From contig CALEFT010000020.1 of assembly GCA_937876985.1 (NCBI GenBank), positions 105,285-169,284 on the forward strand: 64,000 nt of DNA. Direction: 5' to 3'. The notes below the pieces were generated by a model that ran no database searches, had not been told where the DNA came from, and was given only the letters and a program-made list of their open reading frames with translations. Within the stretch, counting starts at the first letter, position 1. Each line of letters begins with the position of its first letter. Source of the DNA: an uncultured Clostridia bacterium (GTDB lineage: Bacteria > Bacillota > Clostridia > Saccharofermentanales > Saccharofermentanaceae). The position numbers and the translations under genes are program-made. Positions 19,501 through 26,833 of this stretch are shown here, in pieces.

Positions 19501-20093
19501 AGCTGACCTAATAAGTCATCAATTCTAAGCAAATTCTGCTCAGTAGAACGAAGCTTGCGTTCAGCTTCTTCCTTACGAACCTTGTATTTTACAATTCCAG
19601 AAGCTTCTTCAATTACACGTCTTCTATCCTCAGACTTAGTAGAAAGAATTTCATCAACTCTTCCTTGTCCAATAATGGAATATCCATCCTTACCAAGACC
19701 AGTATCAAGGAATAGTCTTGTAATATCCTTCAAGCGACAATTAACATGGTTTATCTGGTATTCACTTTCTCCAGAACGATAAAGTCTACGAGTAATCTGA
19801 ATTTCGTCAAATTCATAATCAAGGAAATGATCGCTATTATCAAAAGTAATCGATACTTCTGCATAATTCATAGCCTTACGAGACTGCGTTCCATTAAAAA
19901 TAACATCTTCCATCTTGCCACCACGAAGTGACTTAACAGACTGCTCACCAAGAACCCATCTAATAGCATCAGTAACATTAGACTTACCGCTACCATTTGG
20001 ACCTACAACAGCAGTCATACCCTTGTCAAACTCGACAAGCGTATATTCTGGGAATGATTTAAAACCTTGTAATTCTAATTTCTTAAGATACAT
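16524..20093 (-). CDS. smc: Chromosome segregation protein SMC
   Basis: A 1189-aa condensin ATPase that organises and segregates the chromosome with ScpA and ScpB. The N-terminal head starts MYLKKLELQGFKSF with Walker A in VVGPNGSGKSNVTDAI. Two long coiled coils flank the hinge (about residues 510-670, including GRVTFLPIENIKSRD and the glycine-rich GDAINPGGSLTGGS). The C-terminal head has the signature LTLLSGGERCLTAIALLFA and Walker B FVVLDEVEAALDD. Full length is normal. The ATG is fixed by the conserved N-terminus although the nearest Shine-Dalgarno-like AAGGA sits only one or two bases before it, which is unusual. It follows rnc by 53 bp, the common Firmicute order. Confidence 0.97.
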   Translation of the reverse strand: MYLKKLELQGFKSFPEYTLVEFDKGMTAVVGPNGSGKSNVTDAIRWVLGEQSVKSLRGGKMEDVIFNGTQSRKAMNYAEVSITFDNSDHFLDYEFDEIQITRRLYRSGESEYQINHVNCRLKDITRLFLDTGLGKDGYSIIGQGRVDEILSTKSEDRRRVIEEASGIVKYKVRKEEAERKLRSTEQNLLRIDDLLGQLSERIEPLKQQSEDAIKYHKAYDELKTKDISLLIHKINNANSQMGNQGEYKSQLEADIKVQEDLLLKIRSDNMDVTNKLNSIEDEIEMKRQELSDISEEIFETKSEGKLALQSLEHLKDSQKAYEDEKSELLSQIKISEENILEKQAKADELLTKAQEEESLGNKIKASIDELEEEYRSKAEINEDTKEKLDSNTQELLTYKNQINHYETKISSLDDKINELSISRVTNNDLLSDVKKQLADSDEVFKNAMKEEASIHSDIATRKEKLEAIKAKESKLLSSYEQKNNKFTTIKTRINTLIELEKRKEGYQESVRRLVNYANDNSLSKKIVGILGDLISVDEKYEIAIEIALGNAIHNVVTHTEQEASDLIDVLKRERLGRVTFLPIENIKSRDIDKETENKASIVDGYIDIASNLVSCDSSLNDIISNLLGRIIICDDLDNARKIAKKISYGSRIITLSGDAINPGGSLTGGSVRKNGAGILGRSREIEELKRENEQIERDLALLEVERQEIDEESNDIKVEIAKLEEFLKYYSVERAKAETTYNNLKKRLDEINTQCKEIELNLEQYSKEKLSCEEDLEETRTVLSEVEDNLASLRESINNNAQEFEDYNNKISKLRDEVSEHTTSAQRFIAERNGVLSIIDVHKETIKNLEQSISRKDLDNEENNKQVELLNKKVSDFEAMLKDLSKRYDEKNKEVALVIESKSKLDEEISSFADRLTSCSDRLNSLRNELNNLVNKYERYILEIDTCKNSLWENYETTFDNVKDSDLYIKLKDSDVASINRDIAKLRSEIKAIGPVNHNSIAEYKEVSEKYEFMSSQRDDIYKAKQDLEKVISDLIEEMRSQFISHFEIINNNFKTVFEDLFNGGTAEILLGDDDVLSCDIEIKAQPPGKKLQNLTLLSGGERCLTAIALLFAILQLRPSPFVVLDEVEAALDDVNVSRFTDFVRRYCARSQFIIVTHRKGTMEACDRMYGVTMQERGISKILSMRLGE

Positions 20094-20146
20094 ATCCTTA
20101 CTTAATCCTCTTAGTTAACTAGAGAATTATATCATACTTCTTATTT

Positions 20147-20863
20147 TTACTGCTTATCTTTCTCGAAAAGCTGCAAATACTTATCAATAGCATCCTTCGC
20201 AGCGTTTTGTTCTGCATCCTTCTTGCTTTTACCAGTAGCTCTTGATAAGAAAATTCCATCAGCATATACTTCAGCATCAAATTCACGCATATGTGCTGGA
20301 CCTCTCTCATTAACGATTTCGAAAGTAATTACATGCTGATTATTCTTCTCCTGTGCAATCTCAAGGAGACGACTCTTATAATCAAGGAAAATCTTACCAG
20401 CAAGTGCTAATTCGATAGTTTCCTGCAAGTTCTTCATAACAATGCGCTCTGCTTCACGATAACCACCATCAAAATAAACAGCAGCAACAACAGACTCAAA
20501 TGCATCCGCAAGAGTTGAATCCTTATCATGACCACCTGTGAAAGCCTCGCCCTTACCCAAAAGCAGGAGTTTGCCCATATCTAACTGTCTAGCAACCTTT
20601 GCCAAAGACTTCTCGCAAACAATCAAACTTCTAGTTTTGGATAAGTATCCTTCATCTACATATGGCTTACGTTTATAAATCTCACTACCAACAACACAAT
20701 CAAGAACACCATCGCCAACAAATTCAAGTCGCTGATTACTTTCGTAATGCTGCCCTTTATGTTCAAAAACATAGGTAGTATGAGTAAAAGCCAATTCCAA
20801 ATAACTGATATCCTTAAACTTATATCCAAGTTTTTCTTGGAATTCTTCTAACCCAAGAATCAA
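20147..20863 (-). CDS. rnc: Ribonuclease III
   Basis: A 238-aa double-strand-specific endoribonuclease for rRNA and mRNA processing. The catalytic domain has the signature NQRLEFVGDGVLDCVVG and the second acidic site in STLADAFESVVAAVYFD; the dsRNA-binding domain occupies the last about 75 residues (KSRLLEIAQEKNN to SKKDAEQNAAKDAID). I favour the TTG at 20863 as start (residues ILGLEEFQEKLGYKF follow), because AAGGTGG lies nine bases upstream. The GTG codons at 20875 and 20872 fall inside or against that ribosome site. It sits between acpP and smc. Confidence 0.93.
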   Translation of the reverse strand: MILGLEEFQEKLGYKFKDISYLELAFTHTTYVFEHKGQHYESNQRLEFVGDGVLDCVVGSEIYKRKPYVDEGYLSKTRSLIVCEKSLAKVARQLDMGKLLLLGKGEAFTGGHDKDSTLADAFESVVAAVYFDGGYREAERIVMKNLQETIELALAGKIFLDYKSRLLEIAQEKNNQHVITFEIVNERGPAHMREFDAEVYADGIFLSRATGKSKKDAEQNAAKDAIDKYLQLFEKDKQ

Positions 20864-20950
20864 AATGAACACCACCTTTCATTAATTTATATAAAATATA
20901 TATTCTATCGTTTGAAATATCAATATATATTGTTTGTTTCGTGATTATAA

Positions 20951-20981
20951 AAAAATAGCTGGATACAATTGTACCCAGCTA
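20951..20981 (-). terminator. acpP terminator
   Basis: A near-perfect palindrome at 20956-20981 (outer arms TAGCTGG / CCAGCTA) followed on minus by TTTTTTTAT. It lies about 20 bp after the acpP stop, separating acpP from rnc. Confidence 0.85.
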
Positions 20982-21001
20982 TAATTAAACATGTCGATTA
21001 A

Positions 21002-21244
21002 TCACTCTGTCAAATTCTTAATAAATTCAACAGCATCACCAACTGTAGTAACCTTCTCAGCAATCTCATCTGGAATTGAAATATCAAACTCCTGCTCCAT
21101 TGCCATTACAAGCTCTACCATATCAAGTGAATCAGCTGTAAGATCATCAACGAAAGAAGAATCCATTGTTACAACGCTCTCATCAACTCCAAGCTGATCA
21201 ACAATCATCATCTTAATGCTCTGAAATAACTCTTCATTAGTCAT
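21002..21244 (-). CDS. acpP: Acyl carrier protein
   Basis: An 80-aa acidic protein that carries growing acyl chains on a 4'-phosphopantetheine arm during fatty-acid synthesis. The modified serine is in ADSLDMVELVMAMEQEF, the helix II recognition motif. GGAGG lies upstream of the ATG. It is followed by a terminator and then rnc. It is also the natural substrate pool for the acyl-ACP thioesterase at 5430-6209. Whether it is the only ACP of the cell cannot be told. Confidence 0.95.
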   Translation of the reverse strand: MTNEELFQSIKMMIVDQLGVDESVVTMDSSFVDDLTADSLDMVELVMAMEQEFDISIPDEIAEKVTTVGDAVEFIKNLTE

Positions 21245-21363
21245 AGTTTTTTACCTCCATAAGTTGTATTCCACAACCCTAACTATAAATAATATAACAT
21301 CTACGAATTGTCAAGTAATATATTCAAATTTCTACAAAATAATTTAATTCACCGAATCAAGAA

Positions 21364-21963
21364 TTATTTTGACTCCTTGAAATAGTGGAGATTCTTAAGT
21401 AAATAATCCATTCCTGAAACAATAGTCATAATAACTGAAATATAGAATAGAATATCACCAATTATAGTAACTGTAGTAACTGCCAAACCAAGCTTAATAA
21501 ATATAAATTCAAACATAAGGAATGTAATAGCAATCATCTGAGTAGTTGTCTTTATCTTACCAAGCATCTTGGCAGCCATAACAACACCATCCTTGGAAGC
21601 AATTAATCTAATACCTGTTACCATAAATTCTCTTAAACAGATAATCATTACAGGCCAAGCAGAAATACGACCAAGCTCGATAAAAGCAAGCAATATACTA
21701 ATTACAAGCATCTTGTCAGCAAGAGCATCAAGGAACTTGCCTAGATCAGTAATCAAATTATACTTTCTAGCAATATATCCATCAGCAAAATCAGTAAGCG
21801 AAGCAATTACAAAAATAATTCCTGCAACTATCATTCCATATGAAGAAATAAAATTATTCCATCCATCAGGACTAAAGCCATAAATTGAAATTGGAAGCAT
21901 AAATAGCATTACTAATGGGATTGCTATTATTCTAATCATAGAAAGCTTATTTGGTAAATTCAT
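21364..21963 (-). CDS. pgsA: CDP-diacylglycerol-glycerol-3-phosphate 3-phosphatidyltransferase
   Basis: A 199-aa membrane enzyme making phosphatidylglycerophosphate, the committed step to phosphatidylglycerol. It carries the CDP-alcohol phosphotransferase motif as FADGYIARKYNLITDLGKFL followed by DALADK, which supplies the metal-binding aspartates. About five hydrophobic segments are visible. The ATG is two bases after the rimO stop and its ribosome site AGGAG lies inside the end of rimO, indicating coupling. Family members also include other CDP-alcohol transferases, but the length and the first helix (NLPNKLSMIRI) favour PgsA. Confidence 0.93.
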   Translation of the reverse strand: MNLPNKLSMIRIIAIPLVMLFMLPISIYGFSPDGWNNFISSYGMIVAGIIFVIASLTDFADGYIARKYNLITDLGKFLDALADKMLVISILLAFIELGRISAWPVMIICLREFMVTGIRLIASKDGVVMAAKMLGKIKTTTQMIAITFLMFEFIFIKLGLAVTTVTIIGDILFYISVIMTIVSGMDYLLKNLHYFKESK

Positions 21964-21964
21964 A

Positions 21965-23299
21965 CTACACTGTCACTCCTGTTATATCGTATTCTGAACA
22001 TTCTACAATCCTTACATCGTAAGACTTGCCCAATTGTAGCTGTTCGTCTTGCGCAATTACATAAATCATTGGATCAACATCCGGTGCCTCTGCGTAACTG
22101 CGACCCAAATAGAATATACCATCTTCAGAAATTGAATCAATACAAACTTTAATAATAGAATCCATTCTTTTTTGGTTATTTTCATATGAAATGGCTTTCT
22201 GAACATCATAAACAATCTTTTGTCTTTCAGATTTTACTTCTTCATCAACTTGATTATCCATGTCTGCTGCAATAGTACCCTCTTCAGGAGAGTATGTAAA
22301 ACAACCTAATCTATCGAATCTCCATATCTTCAGATTCTCAATTAGCTTATTAAACTCTTCTTCTGTTTCACCAGAATAACCAACCATTACTGTTGTCCTA
22401 ATAACAATATTTGGTATTTCATTTCTAAGCTTTGTTATTACTTCAGTAATCTTTTCTTCTGTATCTCTTCTATTCATACGCTTAAGCATAGAATCACAAC
22501 CATGCTGAATAGGAATATCTACATATTTACAGATTTTGTCATTGTTCTTTATTTCAGAAATAAGCTCATCATACATGCCATCCATGTAACCATACATTAT
22601 TCTTATTCTTTCAATACCATCAATTCTTGATAGTTCTTGAAGGAGAGAATGCAAATGTCTTTTTCCATCAAAATCTATTCCATAATTAGTAGTATCTTGT
22701 GCTGCAAGAATTATTTCTTTGTATCCACGAGAAGCAAGATTTGTAGCTTCTGCGATAATATCAAAACTATTTCTTGATACATATTCACCGCGAATAATAG
22801 GAATAGCACAAAAATGACATTTGTTTCTACAACCTTCACCTATCTTAAGCCAGGCATATGTAGAGGTTGTTATTTCTCTATTTTCTCTTAAGTGATCAAT
22901 TCCGCCAACACCCATTGATAAATCAATACGAGACGAATTCTGGTACAAATCATTAATTACAGTAGCAATATCTTTATAATGTGCGGTTCCTAGTACAGCA
23001 TCAACTTCAGGGAATTCAGACAATATGTCCTTAGCATATCTTTGTGGAAGACAGCCTGTAACTACAATATATTTACATTGTCCTTCTTCCTTAAAATCGG
23101 CAGCATATAAGATAGCATCAATAGCTTCTTTCTTTGCATCTTCAATAAAACCACATGTATTTACAATAATTACTTCTGCATCAGAAATAGATTCAGAAAT
23201 AGAGAAATTATTCTCTTTAAGAATTGATAACATACATTCGGCGTCAACAAGATTCTTTGAACAACCAAGAGTAATCATTGAAACTTTAATATTACTCAT
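21965..23299 (-). CDS. rimO: Ribosomal protein S12 methylthiotransferase RimO
   Basis: A 444-aa radical-SAM enzyme that methylthiolates an aspartate of ribosomal protein S12. The N-terminal cluster domain has its three cysteines in TLGCSKNL, VNTCGFIEDA and VTGCLPQRY. The radical-SAM cluster motif is CRNKCHFCAIP, and a TRAM domain closes the protein. Presence of SKNLVDAE after the first cysteine separates RimO from MiaB. The start at 23299 has AAGGGG eight bases before it; the frame stays open to 23320 without a ribosome site. It is coupled to pgsA. Confidence 0.93.
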   Translation of the reverse strand: MSNIKVSMITLGCSKNLVDAECMLSILKENNFSISESISDAEVIIVNTCGFIEDAKKEAIDAILYAADFKEEGQCKYIVVTGCLPQRYAKDILSEFPEVDAVLGTAHYKDIATVINDLYQNSSRIDLSMGVGGIDHLRENREITTSTYAWLKIGEGCRNKCHFCAIPIIRGEYVSRNSFDIIAEATNLASRGYKEIILAAQDTTNYGIDFDGKRHLHSLLQELSRIDGIERIRIMYGYMDGMYDELISEIKNNDKICKYVDIPIQHGCDSMLKRMNRRDTEEKITEVITKLRNEIPNIVIRTTVMVGYSGETEEEFNKLIENLKIWRFDRLGCFTYSPEEGTIAADMDNQVDEEVKSERQKIVYDVQKAISYENNQKRMDSIIKVCIDSISEDGIFYLGRSYAEAPDVDPMIYVIAQDEQLQLGKSYDVRIVECSEYDITGVTV

Positions 23300-23329
23300 A
23301 ATATTCCCCTTCAAATACATAATTACAAA

Positions 23330-23354
23330 CTCAAATATTTATATACTATTTGAG
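23330..23354. promoter_or_regulatory. Inverted repeat in the rimO leader region
   Basis: CTCAAATA (23330-23337) and TATTTGAG (23347-23354) form an 8-bp inverted repeat with a 9-nt centre, 31 bp upstream of the rimO start. It may be an operator or an RNA hairpin. AT-rich composition makes chance possible. Confidence 0.3.
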
Positions 23355-23375
23355 AACAAAAATCTATATGAAACA

Positions 23376-23402
23376 GAAAAAGAACTCCGTAAAGAAGTTC
23401 TT
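23376..23402 (-). terminator. recX terminator
   Basis: A 7-bp stem (AAGAACT 23380-23386 with AGTTCTT 23396-23402) followed on minus by TTTTCTGTTTC, 9 bp after the recX stop. Moderately strong. Confidence 0.6.
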
Positions 23403-23411
23403 CTTCATTAA

Positions 23412-23903
23412 TCAAATCTTATCTAGATATGTCTTAAGAGCTTGACTAGAAAGTGAATTAGAATATCCTCTTCTCTTAGCTAATGACATGAATGTCTTTA
23501 TGAGAAATTCTCTGTCACTTCGAGAAGCATCATCTAATCTATTATATTGAGCTTCGAATAATGACTTAATAGTAATAGTATCATCATCTAATTCATTTAT
23601 ATAACTATCGGCAATAGCTTCGTTAACTCCACCTTGCAATAAACGATTATATAAATAATATTTACTTTCTTGATGATAACCATTTCTCTGTAAGAGAATA
23701 ATTCTGCTAGCCCTATAGTCATTTATATAGTCTCTCTTAATCAATTCTTCGACTACATCATGTGCTATGCTCTCAGTAACACCCTTATTAATAAGATAGT
23801 TATATATCTTACCCGAACTATATGTAGAAATACCTATATGTTTAATAGCAATAGCTCTAGCTTCTATATGTTCTTTACTATATTCCTCTTGCATATTAGT
23901 CAT
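23412..23903 (-). CDS. recX: Regulatory protein RecX
   Basis: A 163-aa all-helical protein with three tandem three-helix repeats, seen as the recurring pattern AxxYLxxKGVxxxxAxxVVxxL (for example IYNYLINKGVTESIAHDVVE and YLYNRLLQGGVNEAIADSYI). RecX binds RecA filaments and tunes recombination. The ATG at 23903 lies inside the last codons of recA, eight bases upstream of the recA stop, with AGGA five bases before it, so it is translationally coupled to recA. A TTG directly before would add one residue. Position after recA is the classical place for recX. Confidence 0.88.
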   Translation of the reverse strand: MTNMQEEYSKEHIEARAIAIKHIGISTYSSGKIYNYLINKGVTESIAHDVVEELIKRDYINDYRASRIILLQRNGYHQESKYYLYNRLLQGGVNEAIADSYINELDDDTITIKSLFEAQYNRLDDASRSDREFLIKTFMSLAKRRGYSNSLSSQALKTYLDKI

Positions 23904-25005
23904 CAATTCCTAGGATATCATCATCAAAGTCATCAACATTAATCTCTTCATCAATGACTTCTTCAAGAGCTGGCTTATATGAATCACGAATAAGCTCTTC
24001 AATCTCAGCACGAACTTCTGGATGCTCCTTAAGATAGATTCTACAATTATCCTTACCTTGTGCAATCTTCTGACCCTTATAAGCAAACCATGATCCACTC
24101 TTATCTATGATATTATTCTCAATTGCTAATTCAATAATGCACGACTCATTAGAAATTCCTTCTCCATAGAGAATATCGAATTCTGCCTCCTTAAATGGAG
24201 GAGCTACCTTATTCTTAACAATCTTAACACGAACATGATTACCAATAATATCGCTACCATTCCTTAATGTTTCTGTCTTACGAACATCAAGACGAACAGA
24301 TGAGAAGAACTTCAAAGCTCTACCACCAGGTGTAACTTCCGGATTACCAAACATAACACCAACCTTCTCTCGAAGCTGGTTAATGAAAATACATACTGTA
24401 TTCGATTTACTAACAATTGGTGATAACTTACGTAGAGCCTGGCTCATAAGTCTTGCTTGTAGACCAACATGAGAATCACCCATATCACCTTCAATCTCAG
24501 CCTTAGGAACAAGAGCAGCAACAGAGTCAATAACAATTACATCGATACAACCACTTCTGATAAGTGCTTCAACAATATCAAGAGCTTGCTCACCAGTATC
24601 TGGCTGTGACAAAAGAAGATTGTCTACATCGACACCAATCTTAGCTGCATATGTTGGATCAAGTGCATGCTCAGCATCAATAAAAGCACAAGTACCACCT
24701 TCCTTCTGAGCCTCTGCAACAGCATGAAGAGCAACTGTTGTCTTACCAGAAGATTCTGGTCCATAAATCTCAATTACTCTACCACGTGGTAGTCCACCAA
24801 CTCCAAGTGCAATATCTAGTGTTAGCGCACCAGTTGAAATTGTATCGATTTCTTTAATTTCTCTATCACCAAGGCGCATAATTGCTCCTGAACCAAATTG
24901 CTTCTCAATCTGTGCCATTGCAGCATCTAATGCAATTCTGCGCTCATCCTGATTATCCTTAGAAACTGATTGTACATTTGACTTACCTGACTTAGCCTTA
25001 GCCAT
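23896..25005 (-). CDS. recA: Recombinase RecA
   Basis: A 369-aa ATP-dependent recombinase that forms filaments on single-stranded DNA, exchanges strands and triggers LexA cleavage. Visible are Walker A GPESSGKTTVA, VIDSVAALVPKAEIEGD, loop L1 around DMGDSHVGLQARLMSQALRK, FINQLREKVGVMFGNPE and an acidic C-terminal tail (DEEINVDDFDDDILGIDD). The start at 25005 is preceded by GGAGG nine bases away; a frame open to 25020 would begin upstream of that site. A promoter and a LexA-like box lie upstream. RecX overlaps its 3' end. Confidence 0.98.
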   Translation of the reverse strand: MAKAKSGKSNVQSVSKDNQDERRIALDAAMAQIEKQFGSGAIMRLGDREIKEIDTISTGALTLDIALGVGGLPRGRVIEIYGPESSGKTTVALHAVAEAQKEGGTCAFIDAEHALDPTYAAKIGVDVDNLLLSQPDTGEQALDIVEALIRSGCIDVIVIDSVAALVPKAEIEGDMGDSHVGLQARLMSQALRKLSPIVSKSNTVCIFINQLREKVGVMFGNPEVTPGGRALKFFSSVRLDVRKTETLRNGSDIIGNHVRVKIVKNKVAPPFKEAEFDILYGEGISNESCIIELAIENNIIDKSGSWFAYKGQKIAQGKDNCRIYLKEHPEVRAEIEELIRDSYKPALEEVIDEEINVDDFDDDILGIDD

Positions 25006-25027
25006 ATAATTAACCTCCATAAAATGT

Positions 25028-25039
25028 GAACATTTGTTT
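25028..25039. promoter_or_regulatory. LexA-like SOS box in the recA leader
   Basis: GAACATTTGTTT matches the Gram-positive LexA pattern GAAC-N4-GTTY. It lies 11-22 bp downstream of the recA -10 box, 22 bp before the ATG, a position that would block transcription. One box only, slightly imperfect on the outer bases. Confidence 0.65.
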
Positions 25040-25101
25040 GTTTTGTATAAATTGTATGTTTATGTGTAATTATTGTCAATAGTAAATATTGTTTGTTTTG
25101 T
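25034..25101. repeat. 13-bp direct repeat flanking the recA promoter
   Basis: TTGTTTGTTTTGT occurs at 25034-25046 and again at 25089-25101, 55 bp apart, one copy on each side of the recA promoter. The first overlaps the SOS box. See findings. Confidence 0.5.
25051..25079 (-). promoter_or_regulatory. recA promoter
   Basis: TTGACA (25074-25079) and TACAAT (25051-25056) with an exact 17-bp spacer on minus, about 45 bp upstream of the recA start. Confidence 0.82.
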
Positions 25102-25190
25102 GACAATAATGCTACAAATACAATTGATTATTCACTTTATTTGCTAGAGTAATTATATAACAAGCACCTGACCTATAAATGGGACAGATA

Positions 25191-26813
25191 TTATTTCTTT
25201 GCAAACTTTCTAATTATTTTGTTCACATTAGTCTTAACTCTTGTAATCCAATAAACAGCTTCCTTAATCTTAAATATAAAAGCGAGAATAAAATATACTG
25301 CAATGCAAAGTAAGAACTTGATTCCAAGTGTAACTAGAGATATAAGTTTACTAAAACCAACAGGAATGATTCTATCTATTACAAAACCAAATATGATCAT
25401 TATAAAGACACAAATGAAGCTTTTTATAATAAACGGCTTAATTCCTGTAGGTGCGATTCTCTTATCTTTATAATAGAAATATAACAAGATACTCATTTGT
25501 ATAAGGCTTGTAATTGTATAAGTAATGGTCAAACAAATAGGACCATAGTTATTAGTAACGAATATATAGCAAAGAAGCGGATTAGTAATAAGTCCAACAG
25601 AACCAGCAAGAAGCGGAATCTTTGTGTTTCCAATAGCATAGAAGGCCTGATTCATAATAAATACAACTGTATGAATTATAACTGCTGGTGAATATCCGAT
25701 TAAGAAGGAACCAGCTCTTATTGCATCGTAAAGAGTATATTCGTTAGACCATTGGAATATTGCAAGAACAATATTAGTGTTAAATACAATAAGAAGTCCA
25801 GTAGATGGAATAGTCATAAACAAAGCTATCTTTAGTCGAGTTGATAATAATTCGGATGATTCCTTAAATTTTCCCTCAGAGTAAAGCGCAGCAAGTGTTG
25901 GCAACATAACATTTCCAATAGCTACTGCGAAGATACCATATGGAAGCTGCCATATGGTTGATGCATTACGAAGAGCATATGCTTGTCCGGATTGTTCATA
26001 GAATGTAGTAAAGTAATTCAGAACAACTGTATTAATCTGAACAATAGACATAGATATTAGTATTGGCAAGGCACGCTTGAAAAGCGCATGGAATTCTTTA
26101 TTTAGTGGATCAAATCTGAATTTGAACTTGGATAATACATCTCTTCCAACAATATACTGGAACAAGAAATATATCAAAGCAGCACACATAATTCCTGTTG
26201 TTGTGTAGACAAGCTGCTTTTCGCTATTGCCAGCAAAAAGAATTATTGAGAATAATACGAACATATTGTAAATTGTTGGGCCAAAGGATGTAGACCCAAA
26301 GCGTTTATATGCATTCAATATGCCGATAGATAATGCTGCGAGCATCATGAAGAAGATTTGAGGGAAGAGCATTCTGCCGGCCTTTGCGGCAAGCTCGGCG
26401 GTCATGGAATTTCCGTTATTGTCATAAAATGAATATAGCGAATCAGCAAAAATCATTCCGAGTGCACATACAACAAGCATGATTACAGCAAATACTGAAA
26501 TAAAAATACTGACTACTTCAATACCCTTCTTCTCCTCACCTTTATTTATACTAGCAGCAAGACTAGGAGTTATCGCGGCCTGAATAGAACCTCCAATAAG
26601 AAGGTTATATACGAGATCAGGAATTGTAAAAGCTAGAGTAAAACTGTCACGATATATAGGCTCACTAAATTTGATTCCAACAAAAATATCGCGCAAGAAA
26701 CCAGAGCCCTTCGAAAATACAAGGCCAAGCATAACTAGAAATGTTGAAAAAGCCATACTTCTAGTCGAAACTTTGCTTATTGCTTTATTGTTCGTAATCT
26801 TATTCTTATCCAA
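25191..26813 (-). CDS. murJ: Lipid II flippase MurJ
   Basis: A 540-aa multispanning membrane protein (about 14 helices) of the MOP exporter superfamily that flips lipid II for peptidoglycan synthesis. It begins with the MurJ-like FLVMLGLVFSKGSGFLRDIF and has KFSEPIYRDSFTLAFTIPDLVYNLLIGGSIQAAITPSLA, where the conserved arginines and FxIPDL motif of MurJ are seen (quoted in parts: FTIPDLVYNLL). The C-terminal tail is basic. The start codon is TTG (26811-26813), with GGAGAGA seven bases upstream. It follows cinA by 20 bp. A wall-polymer flippase of the same superfamily is the alternative, but MurJ is favoured. Confidence 0.88.
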   Translation of the reverse strand: MDKNKITNNKAISKVSTRSMAFSTFLVMLGLVFSKGSGFLRDIFVGIKFSEPIYRDSFTLAFTIPDLVYNLLIGGSIQAAITPSLAASINKGEEKKGIEVVSIFISVFAVIMLVVCALGMIFADSLYSFYDNNGNSMTAELAAKAGRMLFPQIFFMMLAALSIGILNAYKRFGSTSFGPTIYNMFVLFSIILFAGNSEKQLVYTTTGIMCAALIYFLFQYIVGRDVLSKFKFRFDPLNKEFHALFKRALPILISMSIVQINTVVLNYFTTFYEQSGQAYALRNASTIWQLPYGIFAVAIGNVMLPTLAALYSEGKFKESSELLSTRLKIALFMTIPSTGLLIVFNTNIVLAIFQWSNEYTLYDAIRAGSFLIGYSPAVIIHTVVFIMNQAFYAIGNTKIPLLAGSVGLITNPLLCYIFVTNNYGPICLTITYTITSLIQMSILLYFYYKDKRIAPTGIKPFIIKSFICVFIMIIFGFVIDRIIPVGFSKLISLVTLGIKFLLCIAVYFILAFIFKIKEAVYWITRVKTNVNKIIRKFAKK

Positions 26814-26833
26814 AACTTCTCTCCAAACAGAAA

